From NCBI GenBank assembly GCA_016879935.1, contig JAACJQ010000041.1, forward strand, positions 1 to 64,000: DNA of 64,000 bases, given 5' to 3'. The translations under genes and the position numbers were made by a program. A model generated the notes under the pieces. The model had not been told where the DNA came from and made no database searches. It saw only the letters and a list, made by a program, of their open reading frames with translations. This document shows positions 1 through 7,336 of the stretch, piece after piece (the stretch's first letter is position 1; the number at the start of each line of letters is the position of its first letter). This DNA is from Archangiaceae bacterium (GTDB lineage: Bacteria > Myxococcota > Myxococcia > Myxococcales > Myxococcaceae).

Positions 1-992
1 GAGGGGCGAACGACGAGCTCGCGCACGAAGCGGTAGGGCTGGCCGCGCGTGTCGGAGAGCGTCGCGTTGAGCTGTTCGACGAAGGCGTCACCACCAAGCT
101 GGCGGCCGCGCTCGACCAGTGCGTTCACGCGGCGAAGGCGGGCGAGATCGTGATCGAGGCGATCGAGCATCAGCGCGTTGAGCACCTTGCCGATCACCTG
201 CGGCGTGGTGGGCAGGTTCGCGAACTTCGGCGGCTCCATCGAGGCCTTCGGCTTGTGGCCCAGCGAGAGAATCAACAGCCGATCGGCACCCAACCGGAGC
301 GCGGGCGCGACAGGCGTGTTCTGCCGCACGAAGCCATCGCAGTAGTACTCGTCGCCGATCTTCACCGAGCGGAAGAGCAGGGGAATCGCGGCCGAAGCGA
401 GCGCATGCTCGGGGCTCAGCACGACTTCGGTAGCGACGGTCCACGGGTCGCGGCTCCACTCGGGCAGCCCGGGCTCACGACGCTGCACGAAGACCTGCGT
501 GCGGCCGTCACGAATGCGCGTGGTGCTGACCGAGATGGCGTCGAAGGTGCCCTTCGCGAGGTTGGCGGCAATACGCGGCCACGCGATGCGCTGGTTCACC
601 ATGTTCTCGAGCGGCTCTGGGTGGAGCAGATCGTAGAGGCGCCAGCCGTCGGGGTGTTCGTTGTTGCGCGTGGCCTTCCACATCTTGCGGCCGACGCTCC
701 AGGCCGACTCGCCGGCGACCTTGAAGACCTGCTCGAGCGACAGGCTCGTCCACAACGAGGCGAGGCCGCGGCCCTGCTCATCGGGGTTGTCCATCGTGGC
801 CGCGAGGTAGCAACACGTCATCGCCCCGACCGACGTGCCCGCGAGAATGTCGAACCGAACGTGGCGGCGAACGTCGGGCGGCAGCTCTTCGCGCACGTAC
901 CGAACGATGCCCGCCTCCCACGCGCCGCGGGCGCCACCGCCGCTGCAGACGAGGCCGATCTTCGGGCGTGGGCGCAGCGTTGGTGCGGTCAT
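1..992 (-). CDS. Patatin-like phospholipase (partial, runs off left edge)
   Basis: The frame stays open from an ATG at 992 to the left window edge, so at least 330 residues are present and the C-terminus is missing. The N-terminus carries the patatin glycine-rich oxyanion motif GGGARG (residues 18-23) and the nucleophile elbow GTSVG with Ser54. The second half of the Ser-Asp dyad is probably Asp219, in a DGF context rather than the usual DGG/DGA. Patatin-family enzymes hydrolyse acyl ester bonds of lipids; substrate and location cannot be read here. No signal peptide is obvious. It is transcribed divergently from the PilZ protein at 1107. Confidence 0.85.
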   Translation of the reverse strand, partial: MTAPTLRPRPKIGLVCSGGGARGAWEAGIVRYVREELPPDVRRHVRFDILAGTSVGAMTCCYLAATMDNPDEQGRGLASLWTSLSLEQVFKVAGESAWSVGRKMWKATRNNEHPDGWRLYDLLHPEPLENMVNQRIAWPRIAANLAKGTFDAISVSTTRIRDGRTQVFVQRREPGLPEWSRDPWTVATEVVLSPEHALASAAIPLLFRSVKIGDEYYCDGFVRQNTPVAPALRLGADRLLILSLGHKPKASMEPPKFANLPTTPQVIGKVLNALMLDRLDHDLARLRRVNALVERGRQLGGDAFVEQLNATLSDTRGQPYRFVRELVVRP

Positions 993-1106
993 GACGGCTC
1001 CACGAGCTGATCAGCGGCGAGACCATGATCAGCCGAAAAATTGCGCGGGCCACAGGGCGATCCATCCTTGGTCATCCCTGTTGCACCCACCGCCGCGAGG
1101 AAAACC

Positions 1107-1433
1107 ATGATCAGCATCACCGCCCAGCCGCCCTCTCCCACGCGCAGTCACCCCCGCGTCGATGCGGGCTTCATGGTCAAGCTCTTCACGCAGGGCAAGG
1201 CCGTGTTGGCGAAGGCCGACAATCTGTCGATGCAGGGCCTGCATGTGCTCGGCGACTTCTTCACAGCCGAGGAGCGCCTCACGCTGGCGATTCCGCTGCC
1301 CGACGATCGTGAAGTGGTGACGAAGGCGACGGTGCGTCGACGTGACGAAGAGTCGATCTCGGTGGAGTTCGATCAGCTCGACTGGGACGACATGTTCGCG
1401 CTCGCGCGGTTTCTGCACCCGCGCCTGCCGTGA
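1107..1433 (+). CDS. PilZ-domain protein
   Basis: A 108-residue protein consisting essentially of one PilZ-like domain, with an R-x-x-P/SHPR start of the fold, the segment SMQGLHVLGD resembling the PilZ S-x-x-G turn, and a beta-rich end. PilZ domains bind cyclic di-GMP or act as degenerate protein-interaction modules; the canonical RxxxR is not clearly present, so c-di-GMP binding is uncertain. I chose the ATG at 1107 because GAGG lies about eight bases upstream; an in-frame start at 1041 would add an unlikely leader. It converges with the response regulator that ends at 1440. Confidence 0.7.
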   Translation: MISITAQPPSPTRSHPRVDAGFMVKLFTQGKAVLAKADNLSMQGLHVLGDFFTAEERLTLAIPLPDDREVVTKATVRRRDEESISVEFDQLDWDDMFALARFLHPRLP

Positions 1434-1439
1434 CCTCGT

Positions 1440-1820
1440 TCAGCCCTTCTTCGCGCGCAGGCTCGAGACGAGATCCATCAGCTCGGCGCCGCGGAAGGGC
1501 TTGTGAATGTAGCCGTCAGCTCCGGCCTTCATCGCCACCTCGACATCGCTCTTCTTCGCTTTCGCGGTGAGCATGTGGAGCGGCACCTTCGCGGTGGTCG
1601 CGTCGGCCTTGAGCATGCGGCAGACGGTGATGCCGTCGAGCTGTGGCAACACCACGTCGAGCAGAATCAGATCGAACGACTGGGTGCGGGCCAGCTTGAG
1701 CCCTTCGGTGCCGGTGGCAGCGCACTCCACCTCGACCTCGTTCTCGCTGAGCATGCTGCGCACCAGCTCGCGAATGACGGGCTCGTCTTCCACGACCAGA
1801 ATGCGGAACGGCGTGCCCAT
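1440..1820 (-). CDS. Single-domain response regulator (CheY-like)
   Basis: A 126-residue receiver domain with no output domain. The acidic pair is in LVVEDEP near the N-terminus, the phosphorylatable Asp is in LILLDVVLP, the conserved Thr is in HMLTAKAK, and the Lys is in YIHKPF, so phosphoryl transfer should work. The ATG at 1820 places the receiver fold at once; an upstream start at 1868 would add 16 basic residues not typical of the family. It lies 54 bases downstream of the large permease gene on the same strand and may be co-transcribed. No cognate histidine kinase is in the window. Confidence 0.88.
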   Translation of the reverse strand: MGTPFRILVVEDEPVIRELVRSMLSENEVEVECAATGTEGLKLARTQSFDLILLDVVLPQLDGITVCRMLKADATTAKVPLHMLTAKAKKSDVEVAMKAGADGYIHKPFRGAELMDLVSSLRAKKG

Positions 1821-1874
1821 GGCGCGGCGAAGCTTACCTGTTTCCGATTCGCGGCGAAGGAGCCGCACACTTCT

Positions 1875-4439
1875 TCATTCGTAGGCGAGCGCCTCGACCA
1901 CATCGAGCCGCGAGGCACGACGGGCGGGGTAGAGACCTGCGAGCGTCGACGCGACGATGGCGATGAGGAGCATCTGCACGGCGGTGATCCAGGGGAACTG
2001 GAACGGAAAGCTCCAGCCCGTCGCCTGCACGCCTACGACCTTCGTCAGCACGTAGCCGACCACGGCTCCGACACCGACGCCCATCAACCCACCTGTGAGG
2101 CCGATGAAGCTCGCCTCGGCAGCGAACAGTTTGAGGACGTGACGGCGATCGGCGCCGATCGCACGGAGCAAGCCGATCTCTCTGGTGCGATCGAGCACCG
2201 CCGCGAGCAGTGTGTTGATGATGCCGAGGAGCGCGAGCAGCACTGAGACGACCTCCATCGCCCACGTCACCTTGAACGCGCTACCGACCAGGTTCATCGC
2301 TTCGTCGCGCAGCTCGGAGTTCGAGAGCACGTAGAGATCGAACGACTTGCCGAAGCGCTCGGTGACGCGCTGACGCACGGTCTCGATCTTCGACGGGTCG
2401 TCGACGTACAGGTGGTAGCTGTCGACCTGATCGTCGTTGAACTGCCGGGTGAAGTGGCTGCGCTCGATGATGATCGAGCCCTGATCCGACGTGTAGTCGA
2501 TGATCACCGCGCCGACCTTCCACGGGTGCACGCCGGTGGGCGTCTTCACCTCGAAGACGTCTCCGACCTTCAGGCTGCGGCGGCGCGCGAAGTTCTCGCT
2601 GATGGTGACGATGTCTTTCGCGCGCTCCTCGGGCGTGGGGAGCGAGCCTGACAACACGGTGGGCTTGCCGCGACGTTCGTAGATCTCGGGGATGAGGGAG
2701 ATGATGAACACGCGCAGCCCGAGCACATCGGCGGGGTACACGCGCACGCGATCGAGCGCGTCGACGAACTCGAACTTCGCCAGCTCGTCGCCGACCGAGG
2801 CCGCCATCGGCTGGTTCTGCACGCCCGCGACCTTCGCCGACGAGGTGACGAAGAGATCGGCCGGAATCGCCTGGCGAATCCACGTCTCGGCGCTCGTCTG
2901 AAAGCTGCCGATGAACGAGGCGACGGTGATGCTCATCGCGACGCCGACCGAGAGCGCCGAGACCGGCACGGCCGTTCTCACCGGAGCGCGCGCGAAGTTG
3001 TCGGCCGCGAGCCGACCCGAGAAACCCCAGATGGCCTGACCCGGGCCCGCGAGGGGTGTGTTGAGCCGGCGCAGGAGCAGCGGCGAGAGCAGCGTCGCGC
3101 GCATCAAGATGAAGAAGATCGAGATGTAGCCGCCGACCGGCAGGTTCTCGACGGGCGGCGGAATGAGCGTGGCCGGGCCGGCGAGGACGAAGAGCGCCAC
3201 CCCGAGGTAGGTCGGCCACGAGCGTACGTTCACCGCGCCGGCGCCGACCGCGACATCTCGACGGAGCGCCTCGACGGGCTGAACACCTGAGGCGATGACG
3301 GCGGGTCGAAGGGAGGCGAAGACGCTCCCGAGAATTCCGAGCGCTGCGCCGAGCGCCATCTCCGAAGTGCCGAGCTGGACGTCTTGCGCGTTCACCTGCA
3401 CGTAGAGCTGAGAGACGGTGTCGCTCACCCACGAGATGGCACCGCGACCGACGACGAGCCCGAACGGAATGCCGATGGCGCTGCCGATGATGCCCAGCAC
3501 CATCGCCTCGATGGCGAAGAGCGCGCGAATGTCGCGCTTGGTGGTGCCCAGCGCGCGCAGCGTGCCGATCTCGCGGCGCCGCTGGAGCACGCTGATCGAC
3601 ACCGTGTTGTAGACGAGGAAGACGCCGACCAGCAGGGCGACCGCGCTGCCCAGGTTGAGGCCGAGCTGGAAGCTGCGCACCATCGTCTCGACGCTCGCGC
3701 CGCGGCTGTCGGGGCGATCGATCTCGTACGCCGGTCCGAACCCTGCGCGCAGCTCGCTCACCACGGGCTCCCAGCCGACGGTGGGGTCGACCTTCACGTC
3801 GATGCGATCGAAGACACGGCCACGGCCGAACGCCTCCTGCGCCGAGGCGAAGAACATCACGCCGACCGACCCTCCGAACGCCGTGACGGGCCCCGTCTCT
3901 TTCAGCAGCCCGTGCACGACGAAGTCCTTCACGCCTTCTTTGGTGATCAGCTGAAAGGTCGAACCCGTCTTGAGGCCCTTCGATTTCGCGAAGCGCTCGC
4001 CCACGAGAATGCGATCGGTCGAGTTGAGGACCTCGAGGTCGTCGTTGAGCTTGCCGACGTCGCGGTCGACGCCTTCGTACGAGCGGAAGAACCCGTCATC
4101 GAGCAGGTCGATGCCCATCACATAGAGCGACTCTCCGGGGCTGTCCTTCACGGGCGCGACGACGGTCAGCGTCCCTGCCGCGTGCTGCACGCCTTTCACT
4201 GCGCGCGCCTTCTCGAGCAGCTCTTCCGGGAAGCCGGCCGTCGTGCCCGCGATCGAGACGTCGGCTTTGCCTGCGACGGTGTCGATGGTCGAGCGGAACG
4301 CGTTGGTGACCGAGCGGTTGATGGAGGAGATGCCGACGAGCGTGGCGACTCCGACGGCGACGCCCATGACGGTGAGCGCCGTGCGCAATGGGCTGTCGAA
4401 CAGGTGACGAAGCGAGACGAACCGCAGCAGGGCGAGCAT
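1875..4439 (-). CDS. ABC transporter permease, duplicated FtsX domains (MacB/LolC-like)
   Basis: An 854-residue inner-membrane protein built as two FtsX/MacB_PCD repeats. The first helix (residues about 18-40, including MGVAVGVATLVG) is followed by a large extracytoplasmic domain and a three-helix FtsX block containing RRREIGTLRALG. The arrangement repeats from about residue 480, ending with a block containing DRTREIGLLRAIGAD and a C-terminal EALAYE. This is the layout of permeases that pair with LolD/MacB-type ATPases to move lipids, lipoproteins or peptides by mechanotransmission. No ATPase is adjacent; the nearest is the LolD-type gene at 5911-6600. The start is the ATG at 4439. Confidence 0.9.
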   Translation of the reverse strand: MLALLRFVSLRHLFDSPLRTALTVMGVAVGVATLVGISSINRSVTNAFRSTIDTVAGKADVSIAGTTAGFPEELLEKARAVKGVQHAAGTLTVVAPVKDSPGESLYVMGIDLLDDGFFRSYEGVDRDVGKLNDDLEVLNSTDRILVGERFAKSKGLKTGSTFQLITKEGVKDFVVHGLLKETGPVTAFGGSVGVMFFASAQEAFGRGRVFDRIDVKVDPTVGWEPVVSELRAGFGPAYEIDRPDSRGASVETMVRSFQLGLNLGSAVALLVGVFLVYNTVSISVLQRRREIGTLRALGTTKRDIRALFAIEAMVLGIIGSAIGIPFGLVVGRGAISWVSDTVSQLYVQVNAQDVQLGTSEMALGAALGILGSVFASLRPAVIASGVQPVEALRRDVAVGAGAVNVRSWPTYLGVALFVLAGPATLIPPPVENLPVGGYISIFFILMRATLLSPLLLRRLNTPLAGPGQAIWGFSGRLAADNFARAPVRTAVPVSALSVGVAMSITVASFIGSFQTSAETWIRQAIPADLFVTSSAKVAGVQNQPMAASVGDELAKFEFVDALDRVRVYPADVLGLRVFIISLIPEIYERRGKPTVLSGSLPTPEERAKDIVTISENFARRRSLKVGDVFEVKTPTGVHPWKVGAVIIDYTSDQGSIIIERSHFTRQFNDDQVDSYHLYVDDPSKIETVRQRVTERFGKSFDLYVLSNSELRDEAMNLVGSAFKVTWAMEVVSVLLALLGIINTLLAAVLDRTREIGLLRAIGADRRHVLKLFAAEASFIGLTGGLMGVGVGAVVGYVLTKVVGVQATGWSFPFQFPWITAVQMLLIAIVASTLAGLYPARRASRLDVVEALAYE

Positions 4440-4502
4440 CGGAGCGCGTGCACCCTAACGCCCGGCCTCCCGATTGCGCAGGAAGAAGGGCATGGTTCGC
4501 TG

Positions 4503-4925
4503 ATGCAGATTGTCCGGCTGAGCAGCGAGAACGCGGCGCTCCTCTCGAACCTCGCGGCTGGGGTGTTCGACGAGCCGGTGCAGCAGCGGTTCCTCGACGC
4601 GTTCCTGAACGACGCGCGGCACGTGATGTTCGTGGCAGTCGAATCAGATCAGGTCGTCGGCATGGGCTCGGCGGTCGAGTACTTCCACCCTGACAAGCCG
4701 CCGCAGCTGTGGATCAACGAGGTCGGCGTGTCTCCCGCGTTTCAGCGTCGAGGTATTGGCCGGGCGATCGTCGATGCGCTGGTGCGCGAGGCGAAGGCGC
4801 GGGGCTGCGTGTTCGCGTGGCTGGGCACCGCGCACGACAACGTCTCCGGGCAGGCGTGCTTCGCGTCGGTGAACGACGTCTCGGCGCCGCAGCCGTTCCT
4901 GCTCTACGAGTGGGAGCTCGAGTGA
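4503..4925 (+). CDS. GNAT-family N-acetyltransferase
   Basis: A 140-residue GNAT fold. The acetyl-CoA pyrophosphate loop reads RRGIGRAIVDAL (Q/R-x-x-G-x-G/A), preceded by the beta-4 strand INEVGVSPAF, and the protein ends with the beta-bulge segment typical of compact GNATs. The overall pattern recalls AAC(3)-I-type enzymes, but the substrate cannot be assigned and a resistance role is not claimed. The ATG at 4503 is the first start matching the fold. The stop overlaps the GTG start of the next gene (GTGA), which suggests translational coupling. Both genes lie between the FtsX permease and the LolD-type ATPase, on the opposite strand. Confidence 0.8.
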   Translation: MQIVRLSSENAALLSNLAAGVFDEPVQQRFLDAFLNDARHVMFVAVESDQVVGMGSAVEYFHPDKPPQLWINEVGVSPAFQRRGIGRAIVDALVREAKARGCVFAWLGTAHDNVSGQACFASVNDVSAPQPFLLYEWELE

Positions 4926-5440
4926 CGCTCACGGTGCTCCTCGTCCTCGCTCAGCTGGACGCTCGCTGCACCAGGCCAGCTCCACCGGAGCTCTCGCCTG
5001 ACGCGGGCTACGCGGCGCTCTTCGACGCAACCTGGGCGCGTGTGCTCGCAGAGCCAGATGCGGTCGTTCTGCGTGGGCATTCGCCGCCGTTCCCAGCGAA
5101 GGTGGGCGAGCTGAGCGCAACGTGGACGAGGCCACTGCTCAGGGTGAACCAGCGCGACCGGGTGAGCGCGGTCGTGAGCTCGCCCTCGTCGTTCATCGTT
5201 CCCGCGCCGCTGGTCTGCCCGCCCGGCGTCAGGTGGGGAATCGAGCCGCTCTGTGACTTCAGCCCGACACTCAGCGTCTTGTTCCGCCGAGGAGGCCGCG
5301 CGCTGTCGCTGTACATGTGTTTCGACTGCCAGTTGGTCGTGGTCGTCCGATCCGTTGGGGGCGAGACCTCCCAGCCGATGTGGGCGGAGATGGGCTCAGC
5401 AGCGCTGTGGCGACGAACCTTCACGCGTCTGGCGCGGTGA
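4922..5440 (+). CDS. Hypothetical exported protein
   Basis: A 172-residue protein starting at a GTG that overlaps the acetyltransferase stop by four bases. The N-terminus (TLTVLLVLAQLDARC) looks like a short signal peptide with a possible lipobox-like cysteine. The mature part has several cysteines, including CPPGVRWGIEPLCDF and MCFDCQ, which could form disulfides outside the cytoplasm. I do not recognise the family. The protein converges with the STAS-like gene two bases downstream. The coupled start with the acetyltransferase supports it being a real gene. Confidence 0.6.
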   Translation: MTLTVLLVLAQLDARCTRPAPPELSPDAGYAALFDATWARVLAEPDAVVLRGHSPPFPAKVGELSATWTRPLLRVNQRDRVSAVVSSPSSFIVPAPLVCPPGVRWGIEPLCDFSPTLSVLFRRGGRALSLYMCFDCQLVVVVRSVGGETSQPMWAEMGSAALWRRTFTRLAR

Positions 5441-5442
5441 GC

Positions 5443-5805
5443 TCAGCGCTGAGCGAGCAGGGCTTCGGCTTCTTCACGCGAGAACGCGAGGTGGGCAGAG
5501 TGACCCAGCGACCGGGCCACGCGCTCCATCTGAATCGCGGCAGTGCTCGACTTGCCGACGACGCGCACGACACGACGCACCTTCGCCCTGGCGAGCAGCT
5601 CACCCAGGCGCTTGGCGTCAGCGGCCGGAAGATCGTCGAGGGACTCCAGCCCGCGTACGTCTGACAACACGTCGAACGGCGCGCGTAGCCGGGTGATGGC
5701 CTCTCTGACCTGGGCCTCGGCAGTAGCCAAATCAGCCGTGACCGGCCGACCGGAGATCTCCAAGAGGAGGAAGTTTCGACCAACGTCTGGAGTGATGCGG
5801 ACCAC
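5443..5805 (-). CDS. Small STAS/SpoIIAA-like protein
   Basis: A roughly 120-residue alpha/beta protein that resembles SpoIIAA-like/STAS-domain proteins: an N-terminal strand pair (FLLLEISGRP), a central FDVLSDVRGL strand where STAS proteins place their core, and a C-terminal helix region containing FSREEAEALL. No catalytic residues are evident. A strong sigma-70-like promoter at 5849-5877 would start transcription near 5842. That excludes the open-frame starts at 5877 (TTG) and 5847 (GTG), so I chose the GTG at 5805. Function unknown; the family call is tentative. Confidence 0.55.
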   Translation of the reverse strand: MVRITPDVGRNFLLLEISGRPVTADLATAEAQVREAITRLRAPFDVLSDVRGLESLDDLPAADAKRLGELLARAKVRRVVRVVGKSSTAAIQMERVARSLGHSAHLAFSREEAEALLAQR

Positions 5806-5848
5806 GTGCGGGTTCCCTTGCTTCCGGAGAACCCCCCCACTGGTCACT

Positions 5849-5877
5849 GGTATAGCGACACCACCTCGAACTGCCAA
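5849..5877 (-). promoter_or_regulatory. Sigma-70-type promoter for the STAS-like gene
   Basis: On the minus strand the sequence reads TTGGCA (5877-5872), a 17-base spacer and TATACC (5854-5849). This matches the housekeeping promoter at five of six -35 bases and four of six -10 bases with ideal spacing, which is rare in such GC-rich DNA. The predicted start site lies about 37 bases before the GTG at 5805. Confidence 0.5.
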
Positions 5878-5910
5878 GCAACTGGCCGGAAACCCACCGT
5901 TTCCGACAGG

Positions 5911-6600
5911 TCAGGCGGCGCTGCGGGTCGTCTCGTCACCAATGATGTTGCCGTCTGCCAGGCGAACGAGGCGGTCACCGACCTCGGCGGCCTTCGGGTC
6001 GTGCGTGACCATGACGACCGTCAAATGTCGTTCGCGAGTGGCCTCTCGAATCAACCGAAGCACTTCAGCGCCGGTCTTCGAGTCGAGGTTGCCGGTCGGT
6101 TCATCGGCGAGCAGCACCGAAGGCTCACCCAGCAGGGCGCGGGCGATGGCGACGCGTTGCATCTCTCCACCCGAGAGCTCGTCAGGCCGGTGGTGCCAGC
6201 GACCCTTGAGGCCGACCTGCTCGAGCAGCGCCTTCGCTTTGGGCTCTTCGACCTCACGCACCTTGCCCGAGAGCAGCGACGGCAACAGCACGTTCTCGAT
6301 CGCGGTGAGCGTGGGCAGCAGGTTGAAGAACTGAAAGATGAACCCGAGGTGATCGCGGCGAAAGCGGCTGAGATCGTCGTCGGGCAGCTTGCTGATCTCC
6401 TTGCCGTCGATGCGAATGAGCCCGCTGGAGGGCACGTCGAGCGCGCCGAGCAGGTTGAGCATCGTCGATTTGCCCGAGCCCGAGCTGCCCATCACCGAGA
6501 GGAACTGGCCTTTGGGCACGGACAACGACACGCCGTTGAGCGCGCGCACCTCGCTCTGGCCCCGGCGGTACACCTTCACTGCGTCGACGACTTCGATCAT
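5911..6600 (-). CDS. LolD/MacB-type ABC transporter ATP-binding protein
   Basis: A complete 229-residue ABC ATPase: Walker A GSSGSGKST, Q-loop IFQFFNLLP, signature LSGGEMQRVAIARAL, Walker [13 protein letters not shown] and H-loop VTHDPKAA. The short length, LDVPSSG and FFNLLPTLTAIEN segments are typical of the LolD/MacB/FtsE group that powers FtsX-type permeases. It starts seven bases after the batE stop and is evidently the last gene of the Bat operon. No permease is in that operon; the FtsX permease at 1875-4439 is the nearest candidate partner, but opposite-strand genes intervene. Confidence 0.92.
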   Translation of the reverse strand: MIEVVDAVKVYRRGQSEVRALNGVSLSVPKGQFLSVMGSSGSGKSTMLNLLGALDVPSSGLIRIDGKEISKLPDDDLSRFRRDHLGFIFQFFNLLPTLTAIENVLLPSLLSGKVREVEEPKAKALLEQVGLKGRWHHRPDELSGGEMQRVAIARALLGEPSVLLADEPTGNLDSKTGAEVLRLIREATRERHLTVVMVTHDPKAAEVGDRLVRLADGNIIGDETTRSAA

Positions 6601-6607
6601 CTGCGCC

Positions 6608-7336
6608 TCACAGAGGTGTCACGTTCGTCTTCTCGACCCACCCCTCGAGGGCGTTCGGTAACCGGATACGCAGATAGCGGCCAGTGTCTTCCATCACGCG
6701 CACCAGCAGGCCCGCGTGCACTTCGAAGGCGATCTTCGCGTTCTCTCCGGGGAACTGCCTGGCAGGGGCGGTGGGCACCATCACCACTGCTTCCTGCACC
6801 GACGTCGTCACCCATGCGTGAACGCCGACCACCCCGCCGAGCGCGACGGCTGCGACGAAGATGATCAGCGTGACGAGGCCCAGCACGGTGCGCCGCCCAG
6901 CGGGTGAGCGGAAGAACACGACCAGCAGCACGAACGCGAGCCACCACGAGACGAGGAAGCCGATGGTGACGAGGCGATCATCGACCGCGCGCGCCAGCCG
7001 CTGGAGGAACGGCTCGGTCTCCTGCGCGCCGATGACCTGATCGAGCTGGCGCTGTTGCGCGACGGCGAGCTGGGCTGCGATGTCGTCGTCGTGCGAGAGG
7101 CGCGAGGCGCGCGTCAGGTAGAGGACGGCGGGGCCCAGCTCGTTCGCGGCGAGGTGCGCCGAGCCGAGGTTGAACAGCACGTCGGGGCCGCCCTGACCTG
7201 CAGCGATGAGCCGCTGGTACTTCTCGATCGCGGCGGGGTACTCCTGCCGGTAGTACGCGTCGTTCGCCTCGGTGAAGAGCGAGCGCGCCTCCTGATCGGT
7301 GTACGCGAGCACGAGCGACAAGGTGAGGGCGATCAT
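6608..7336 (-). CDS. batE: BatE-like TPR/SH3 membrane protein
   Basis: A 242-residue protein with a signal peptide, a TPR-like segment (tandem helices near residues 12-80, including DVLFNLGSAHLAANELGPAVLYL), two membrane helices (about 123-170) and a C-terminal SH3-like domain ending in GWVEKTNVTPL. This is the BatE architecture, with an SH3 domain likely exposed to the periplasm. The ATG at 7336 overlaps the batD stop (ATGA) and has GGAGG about eight bases upstream; the GTG at 7342 is less likely. Bat proteins are thought to act with VWA proteins in envelope stress or maturation; the exact role is unresolved. Confidence 0.8.
   Translation of the reverse strand: MIALTLSLVLAYTDQEARSLFTEANDAYYRQEYPAAIEKYQRLIAAGQGGPDVLFNLGSAHLAANELGPAVLYLTRASRLSHDDDIAAQLAVAQQRQLDQVIGAQETEPFLQRLARAVDDRLVTIGFLVSWWLAFVLLVVFFRSPAGRRTVLGLVTLIIFVAAVALGGVVGVHAWVTTSVQEAVVMVPTAPARQFPGENAKIAFEVHAGLLVRVMEDTGRYLRIRLPNALEGWVEKTNVTPL

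Noticed and set aside
150-1010. Plus-strand frame of 286 codons over the patatin gene
   Set aside because: The minus strand encodes clear patatin motifs (GGGARG, GTSVG) through the same bases.
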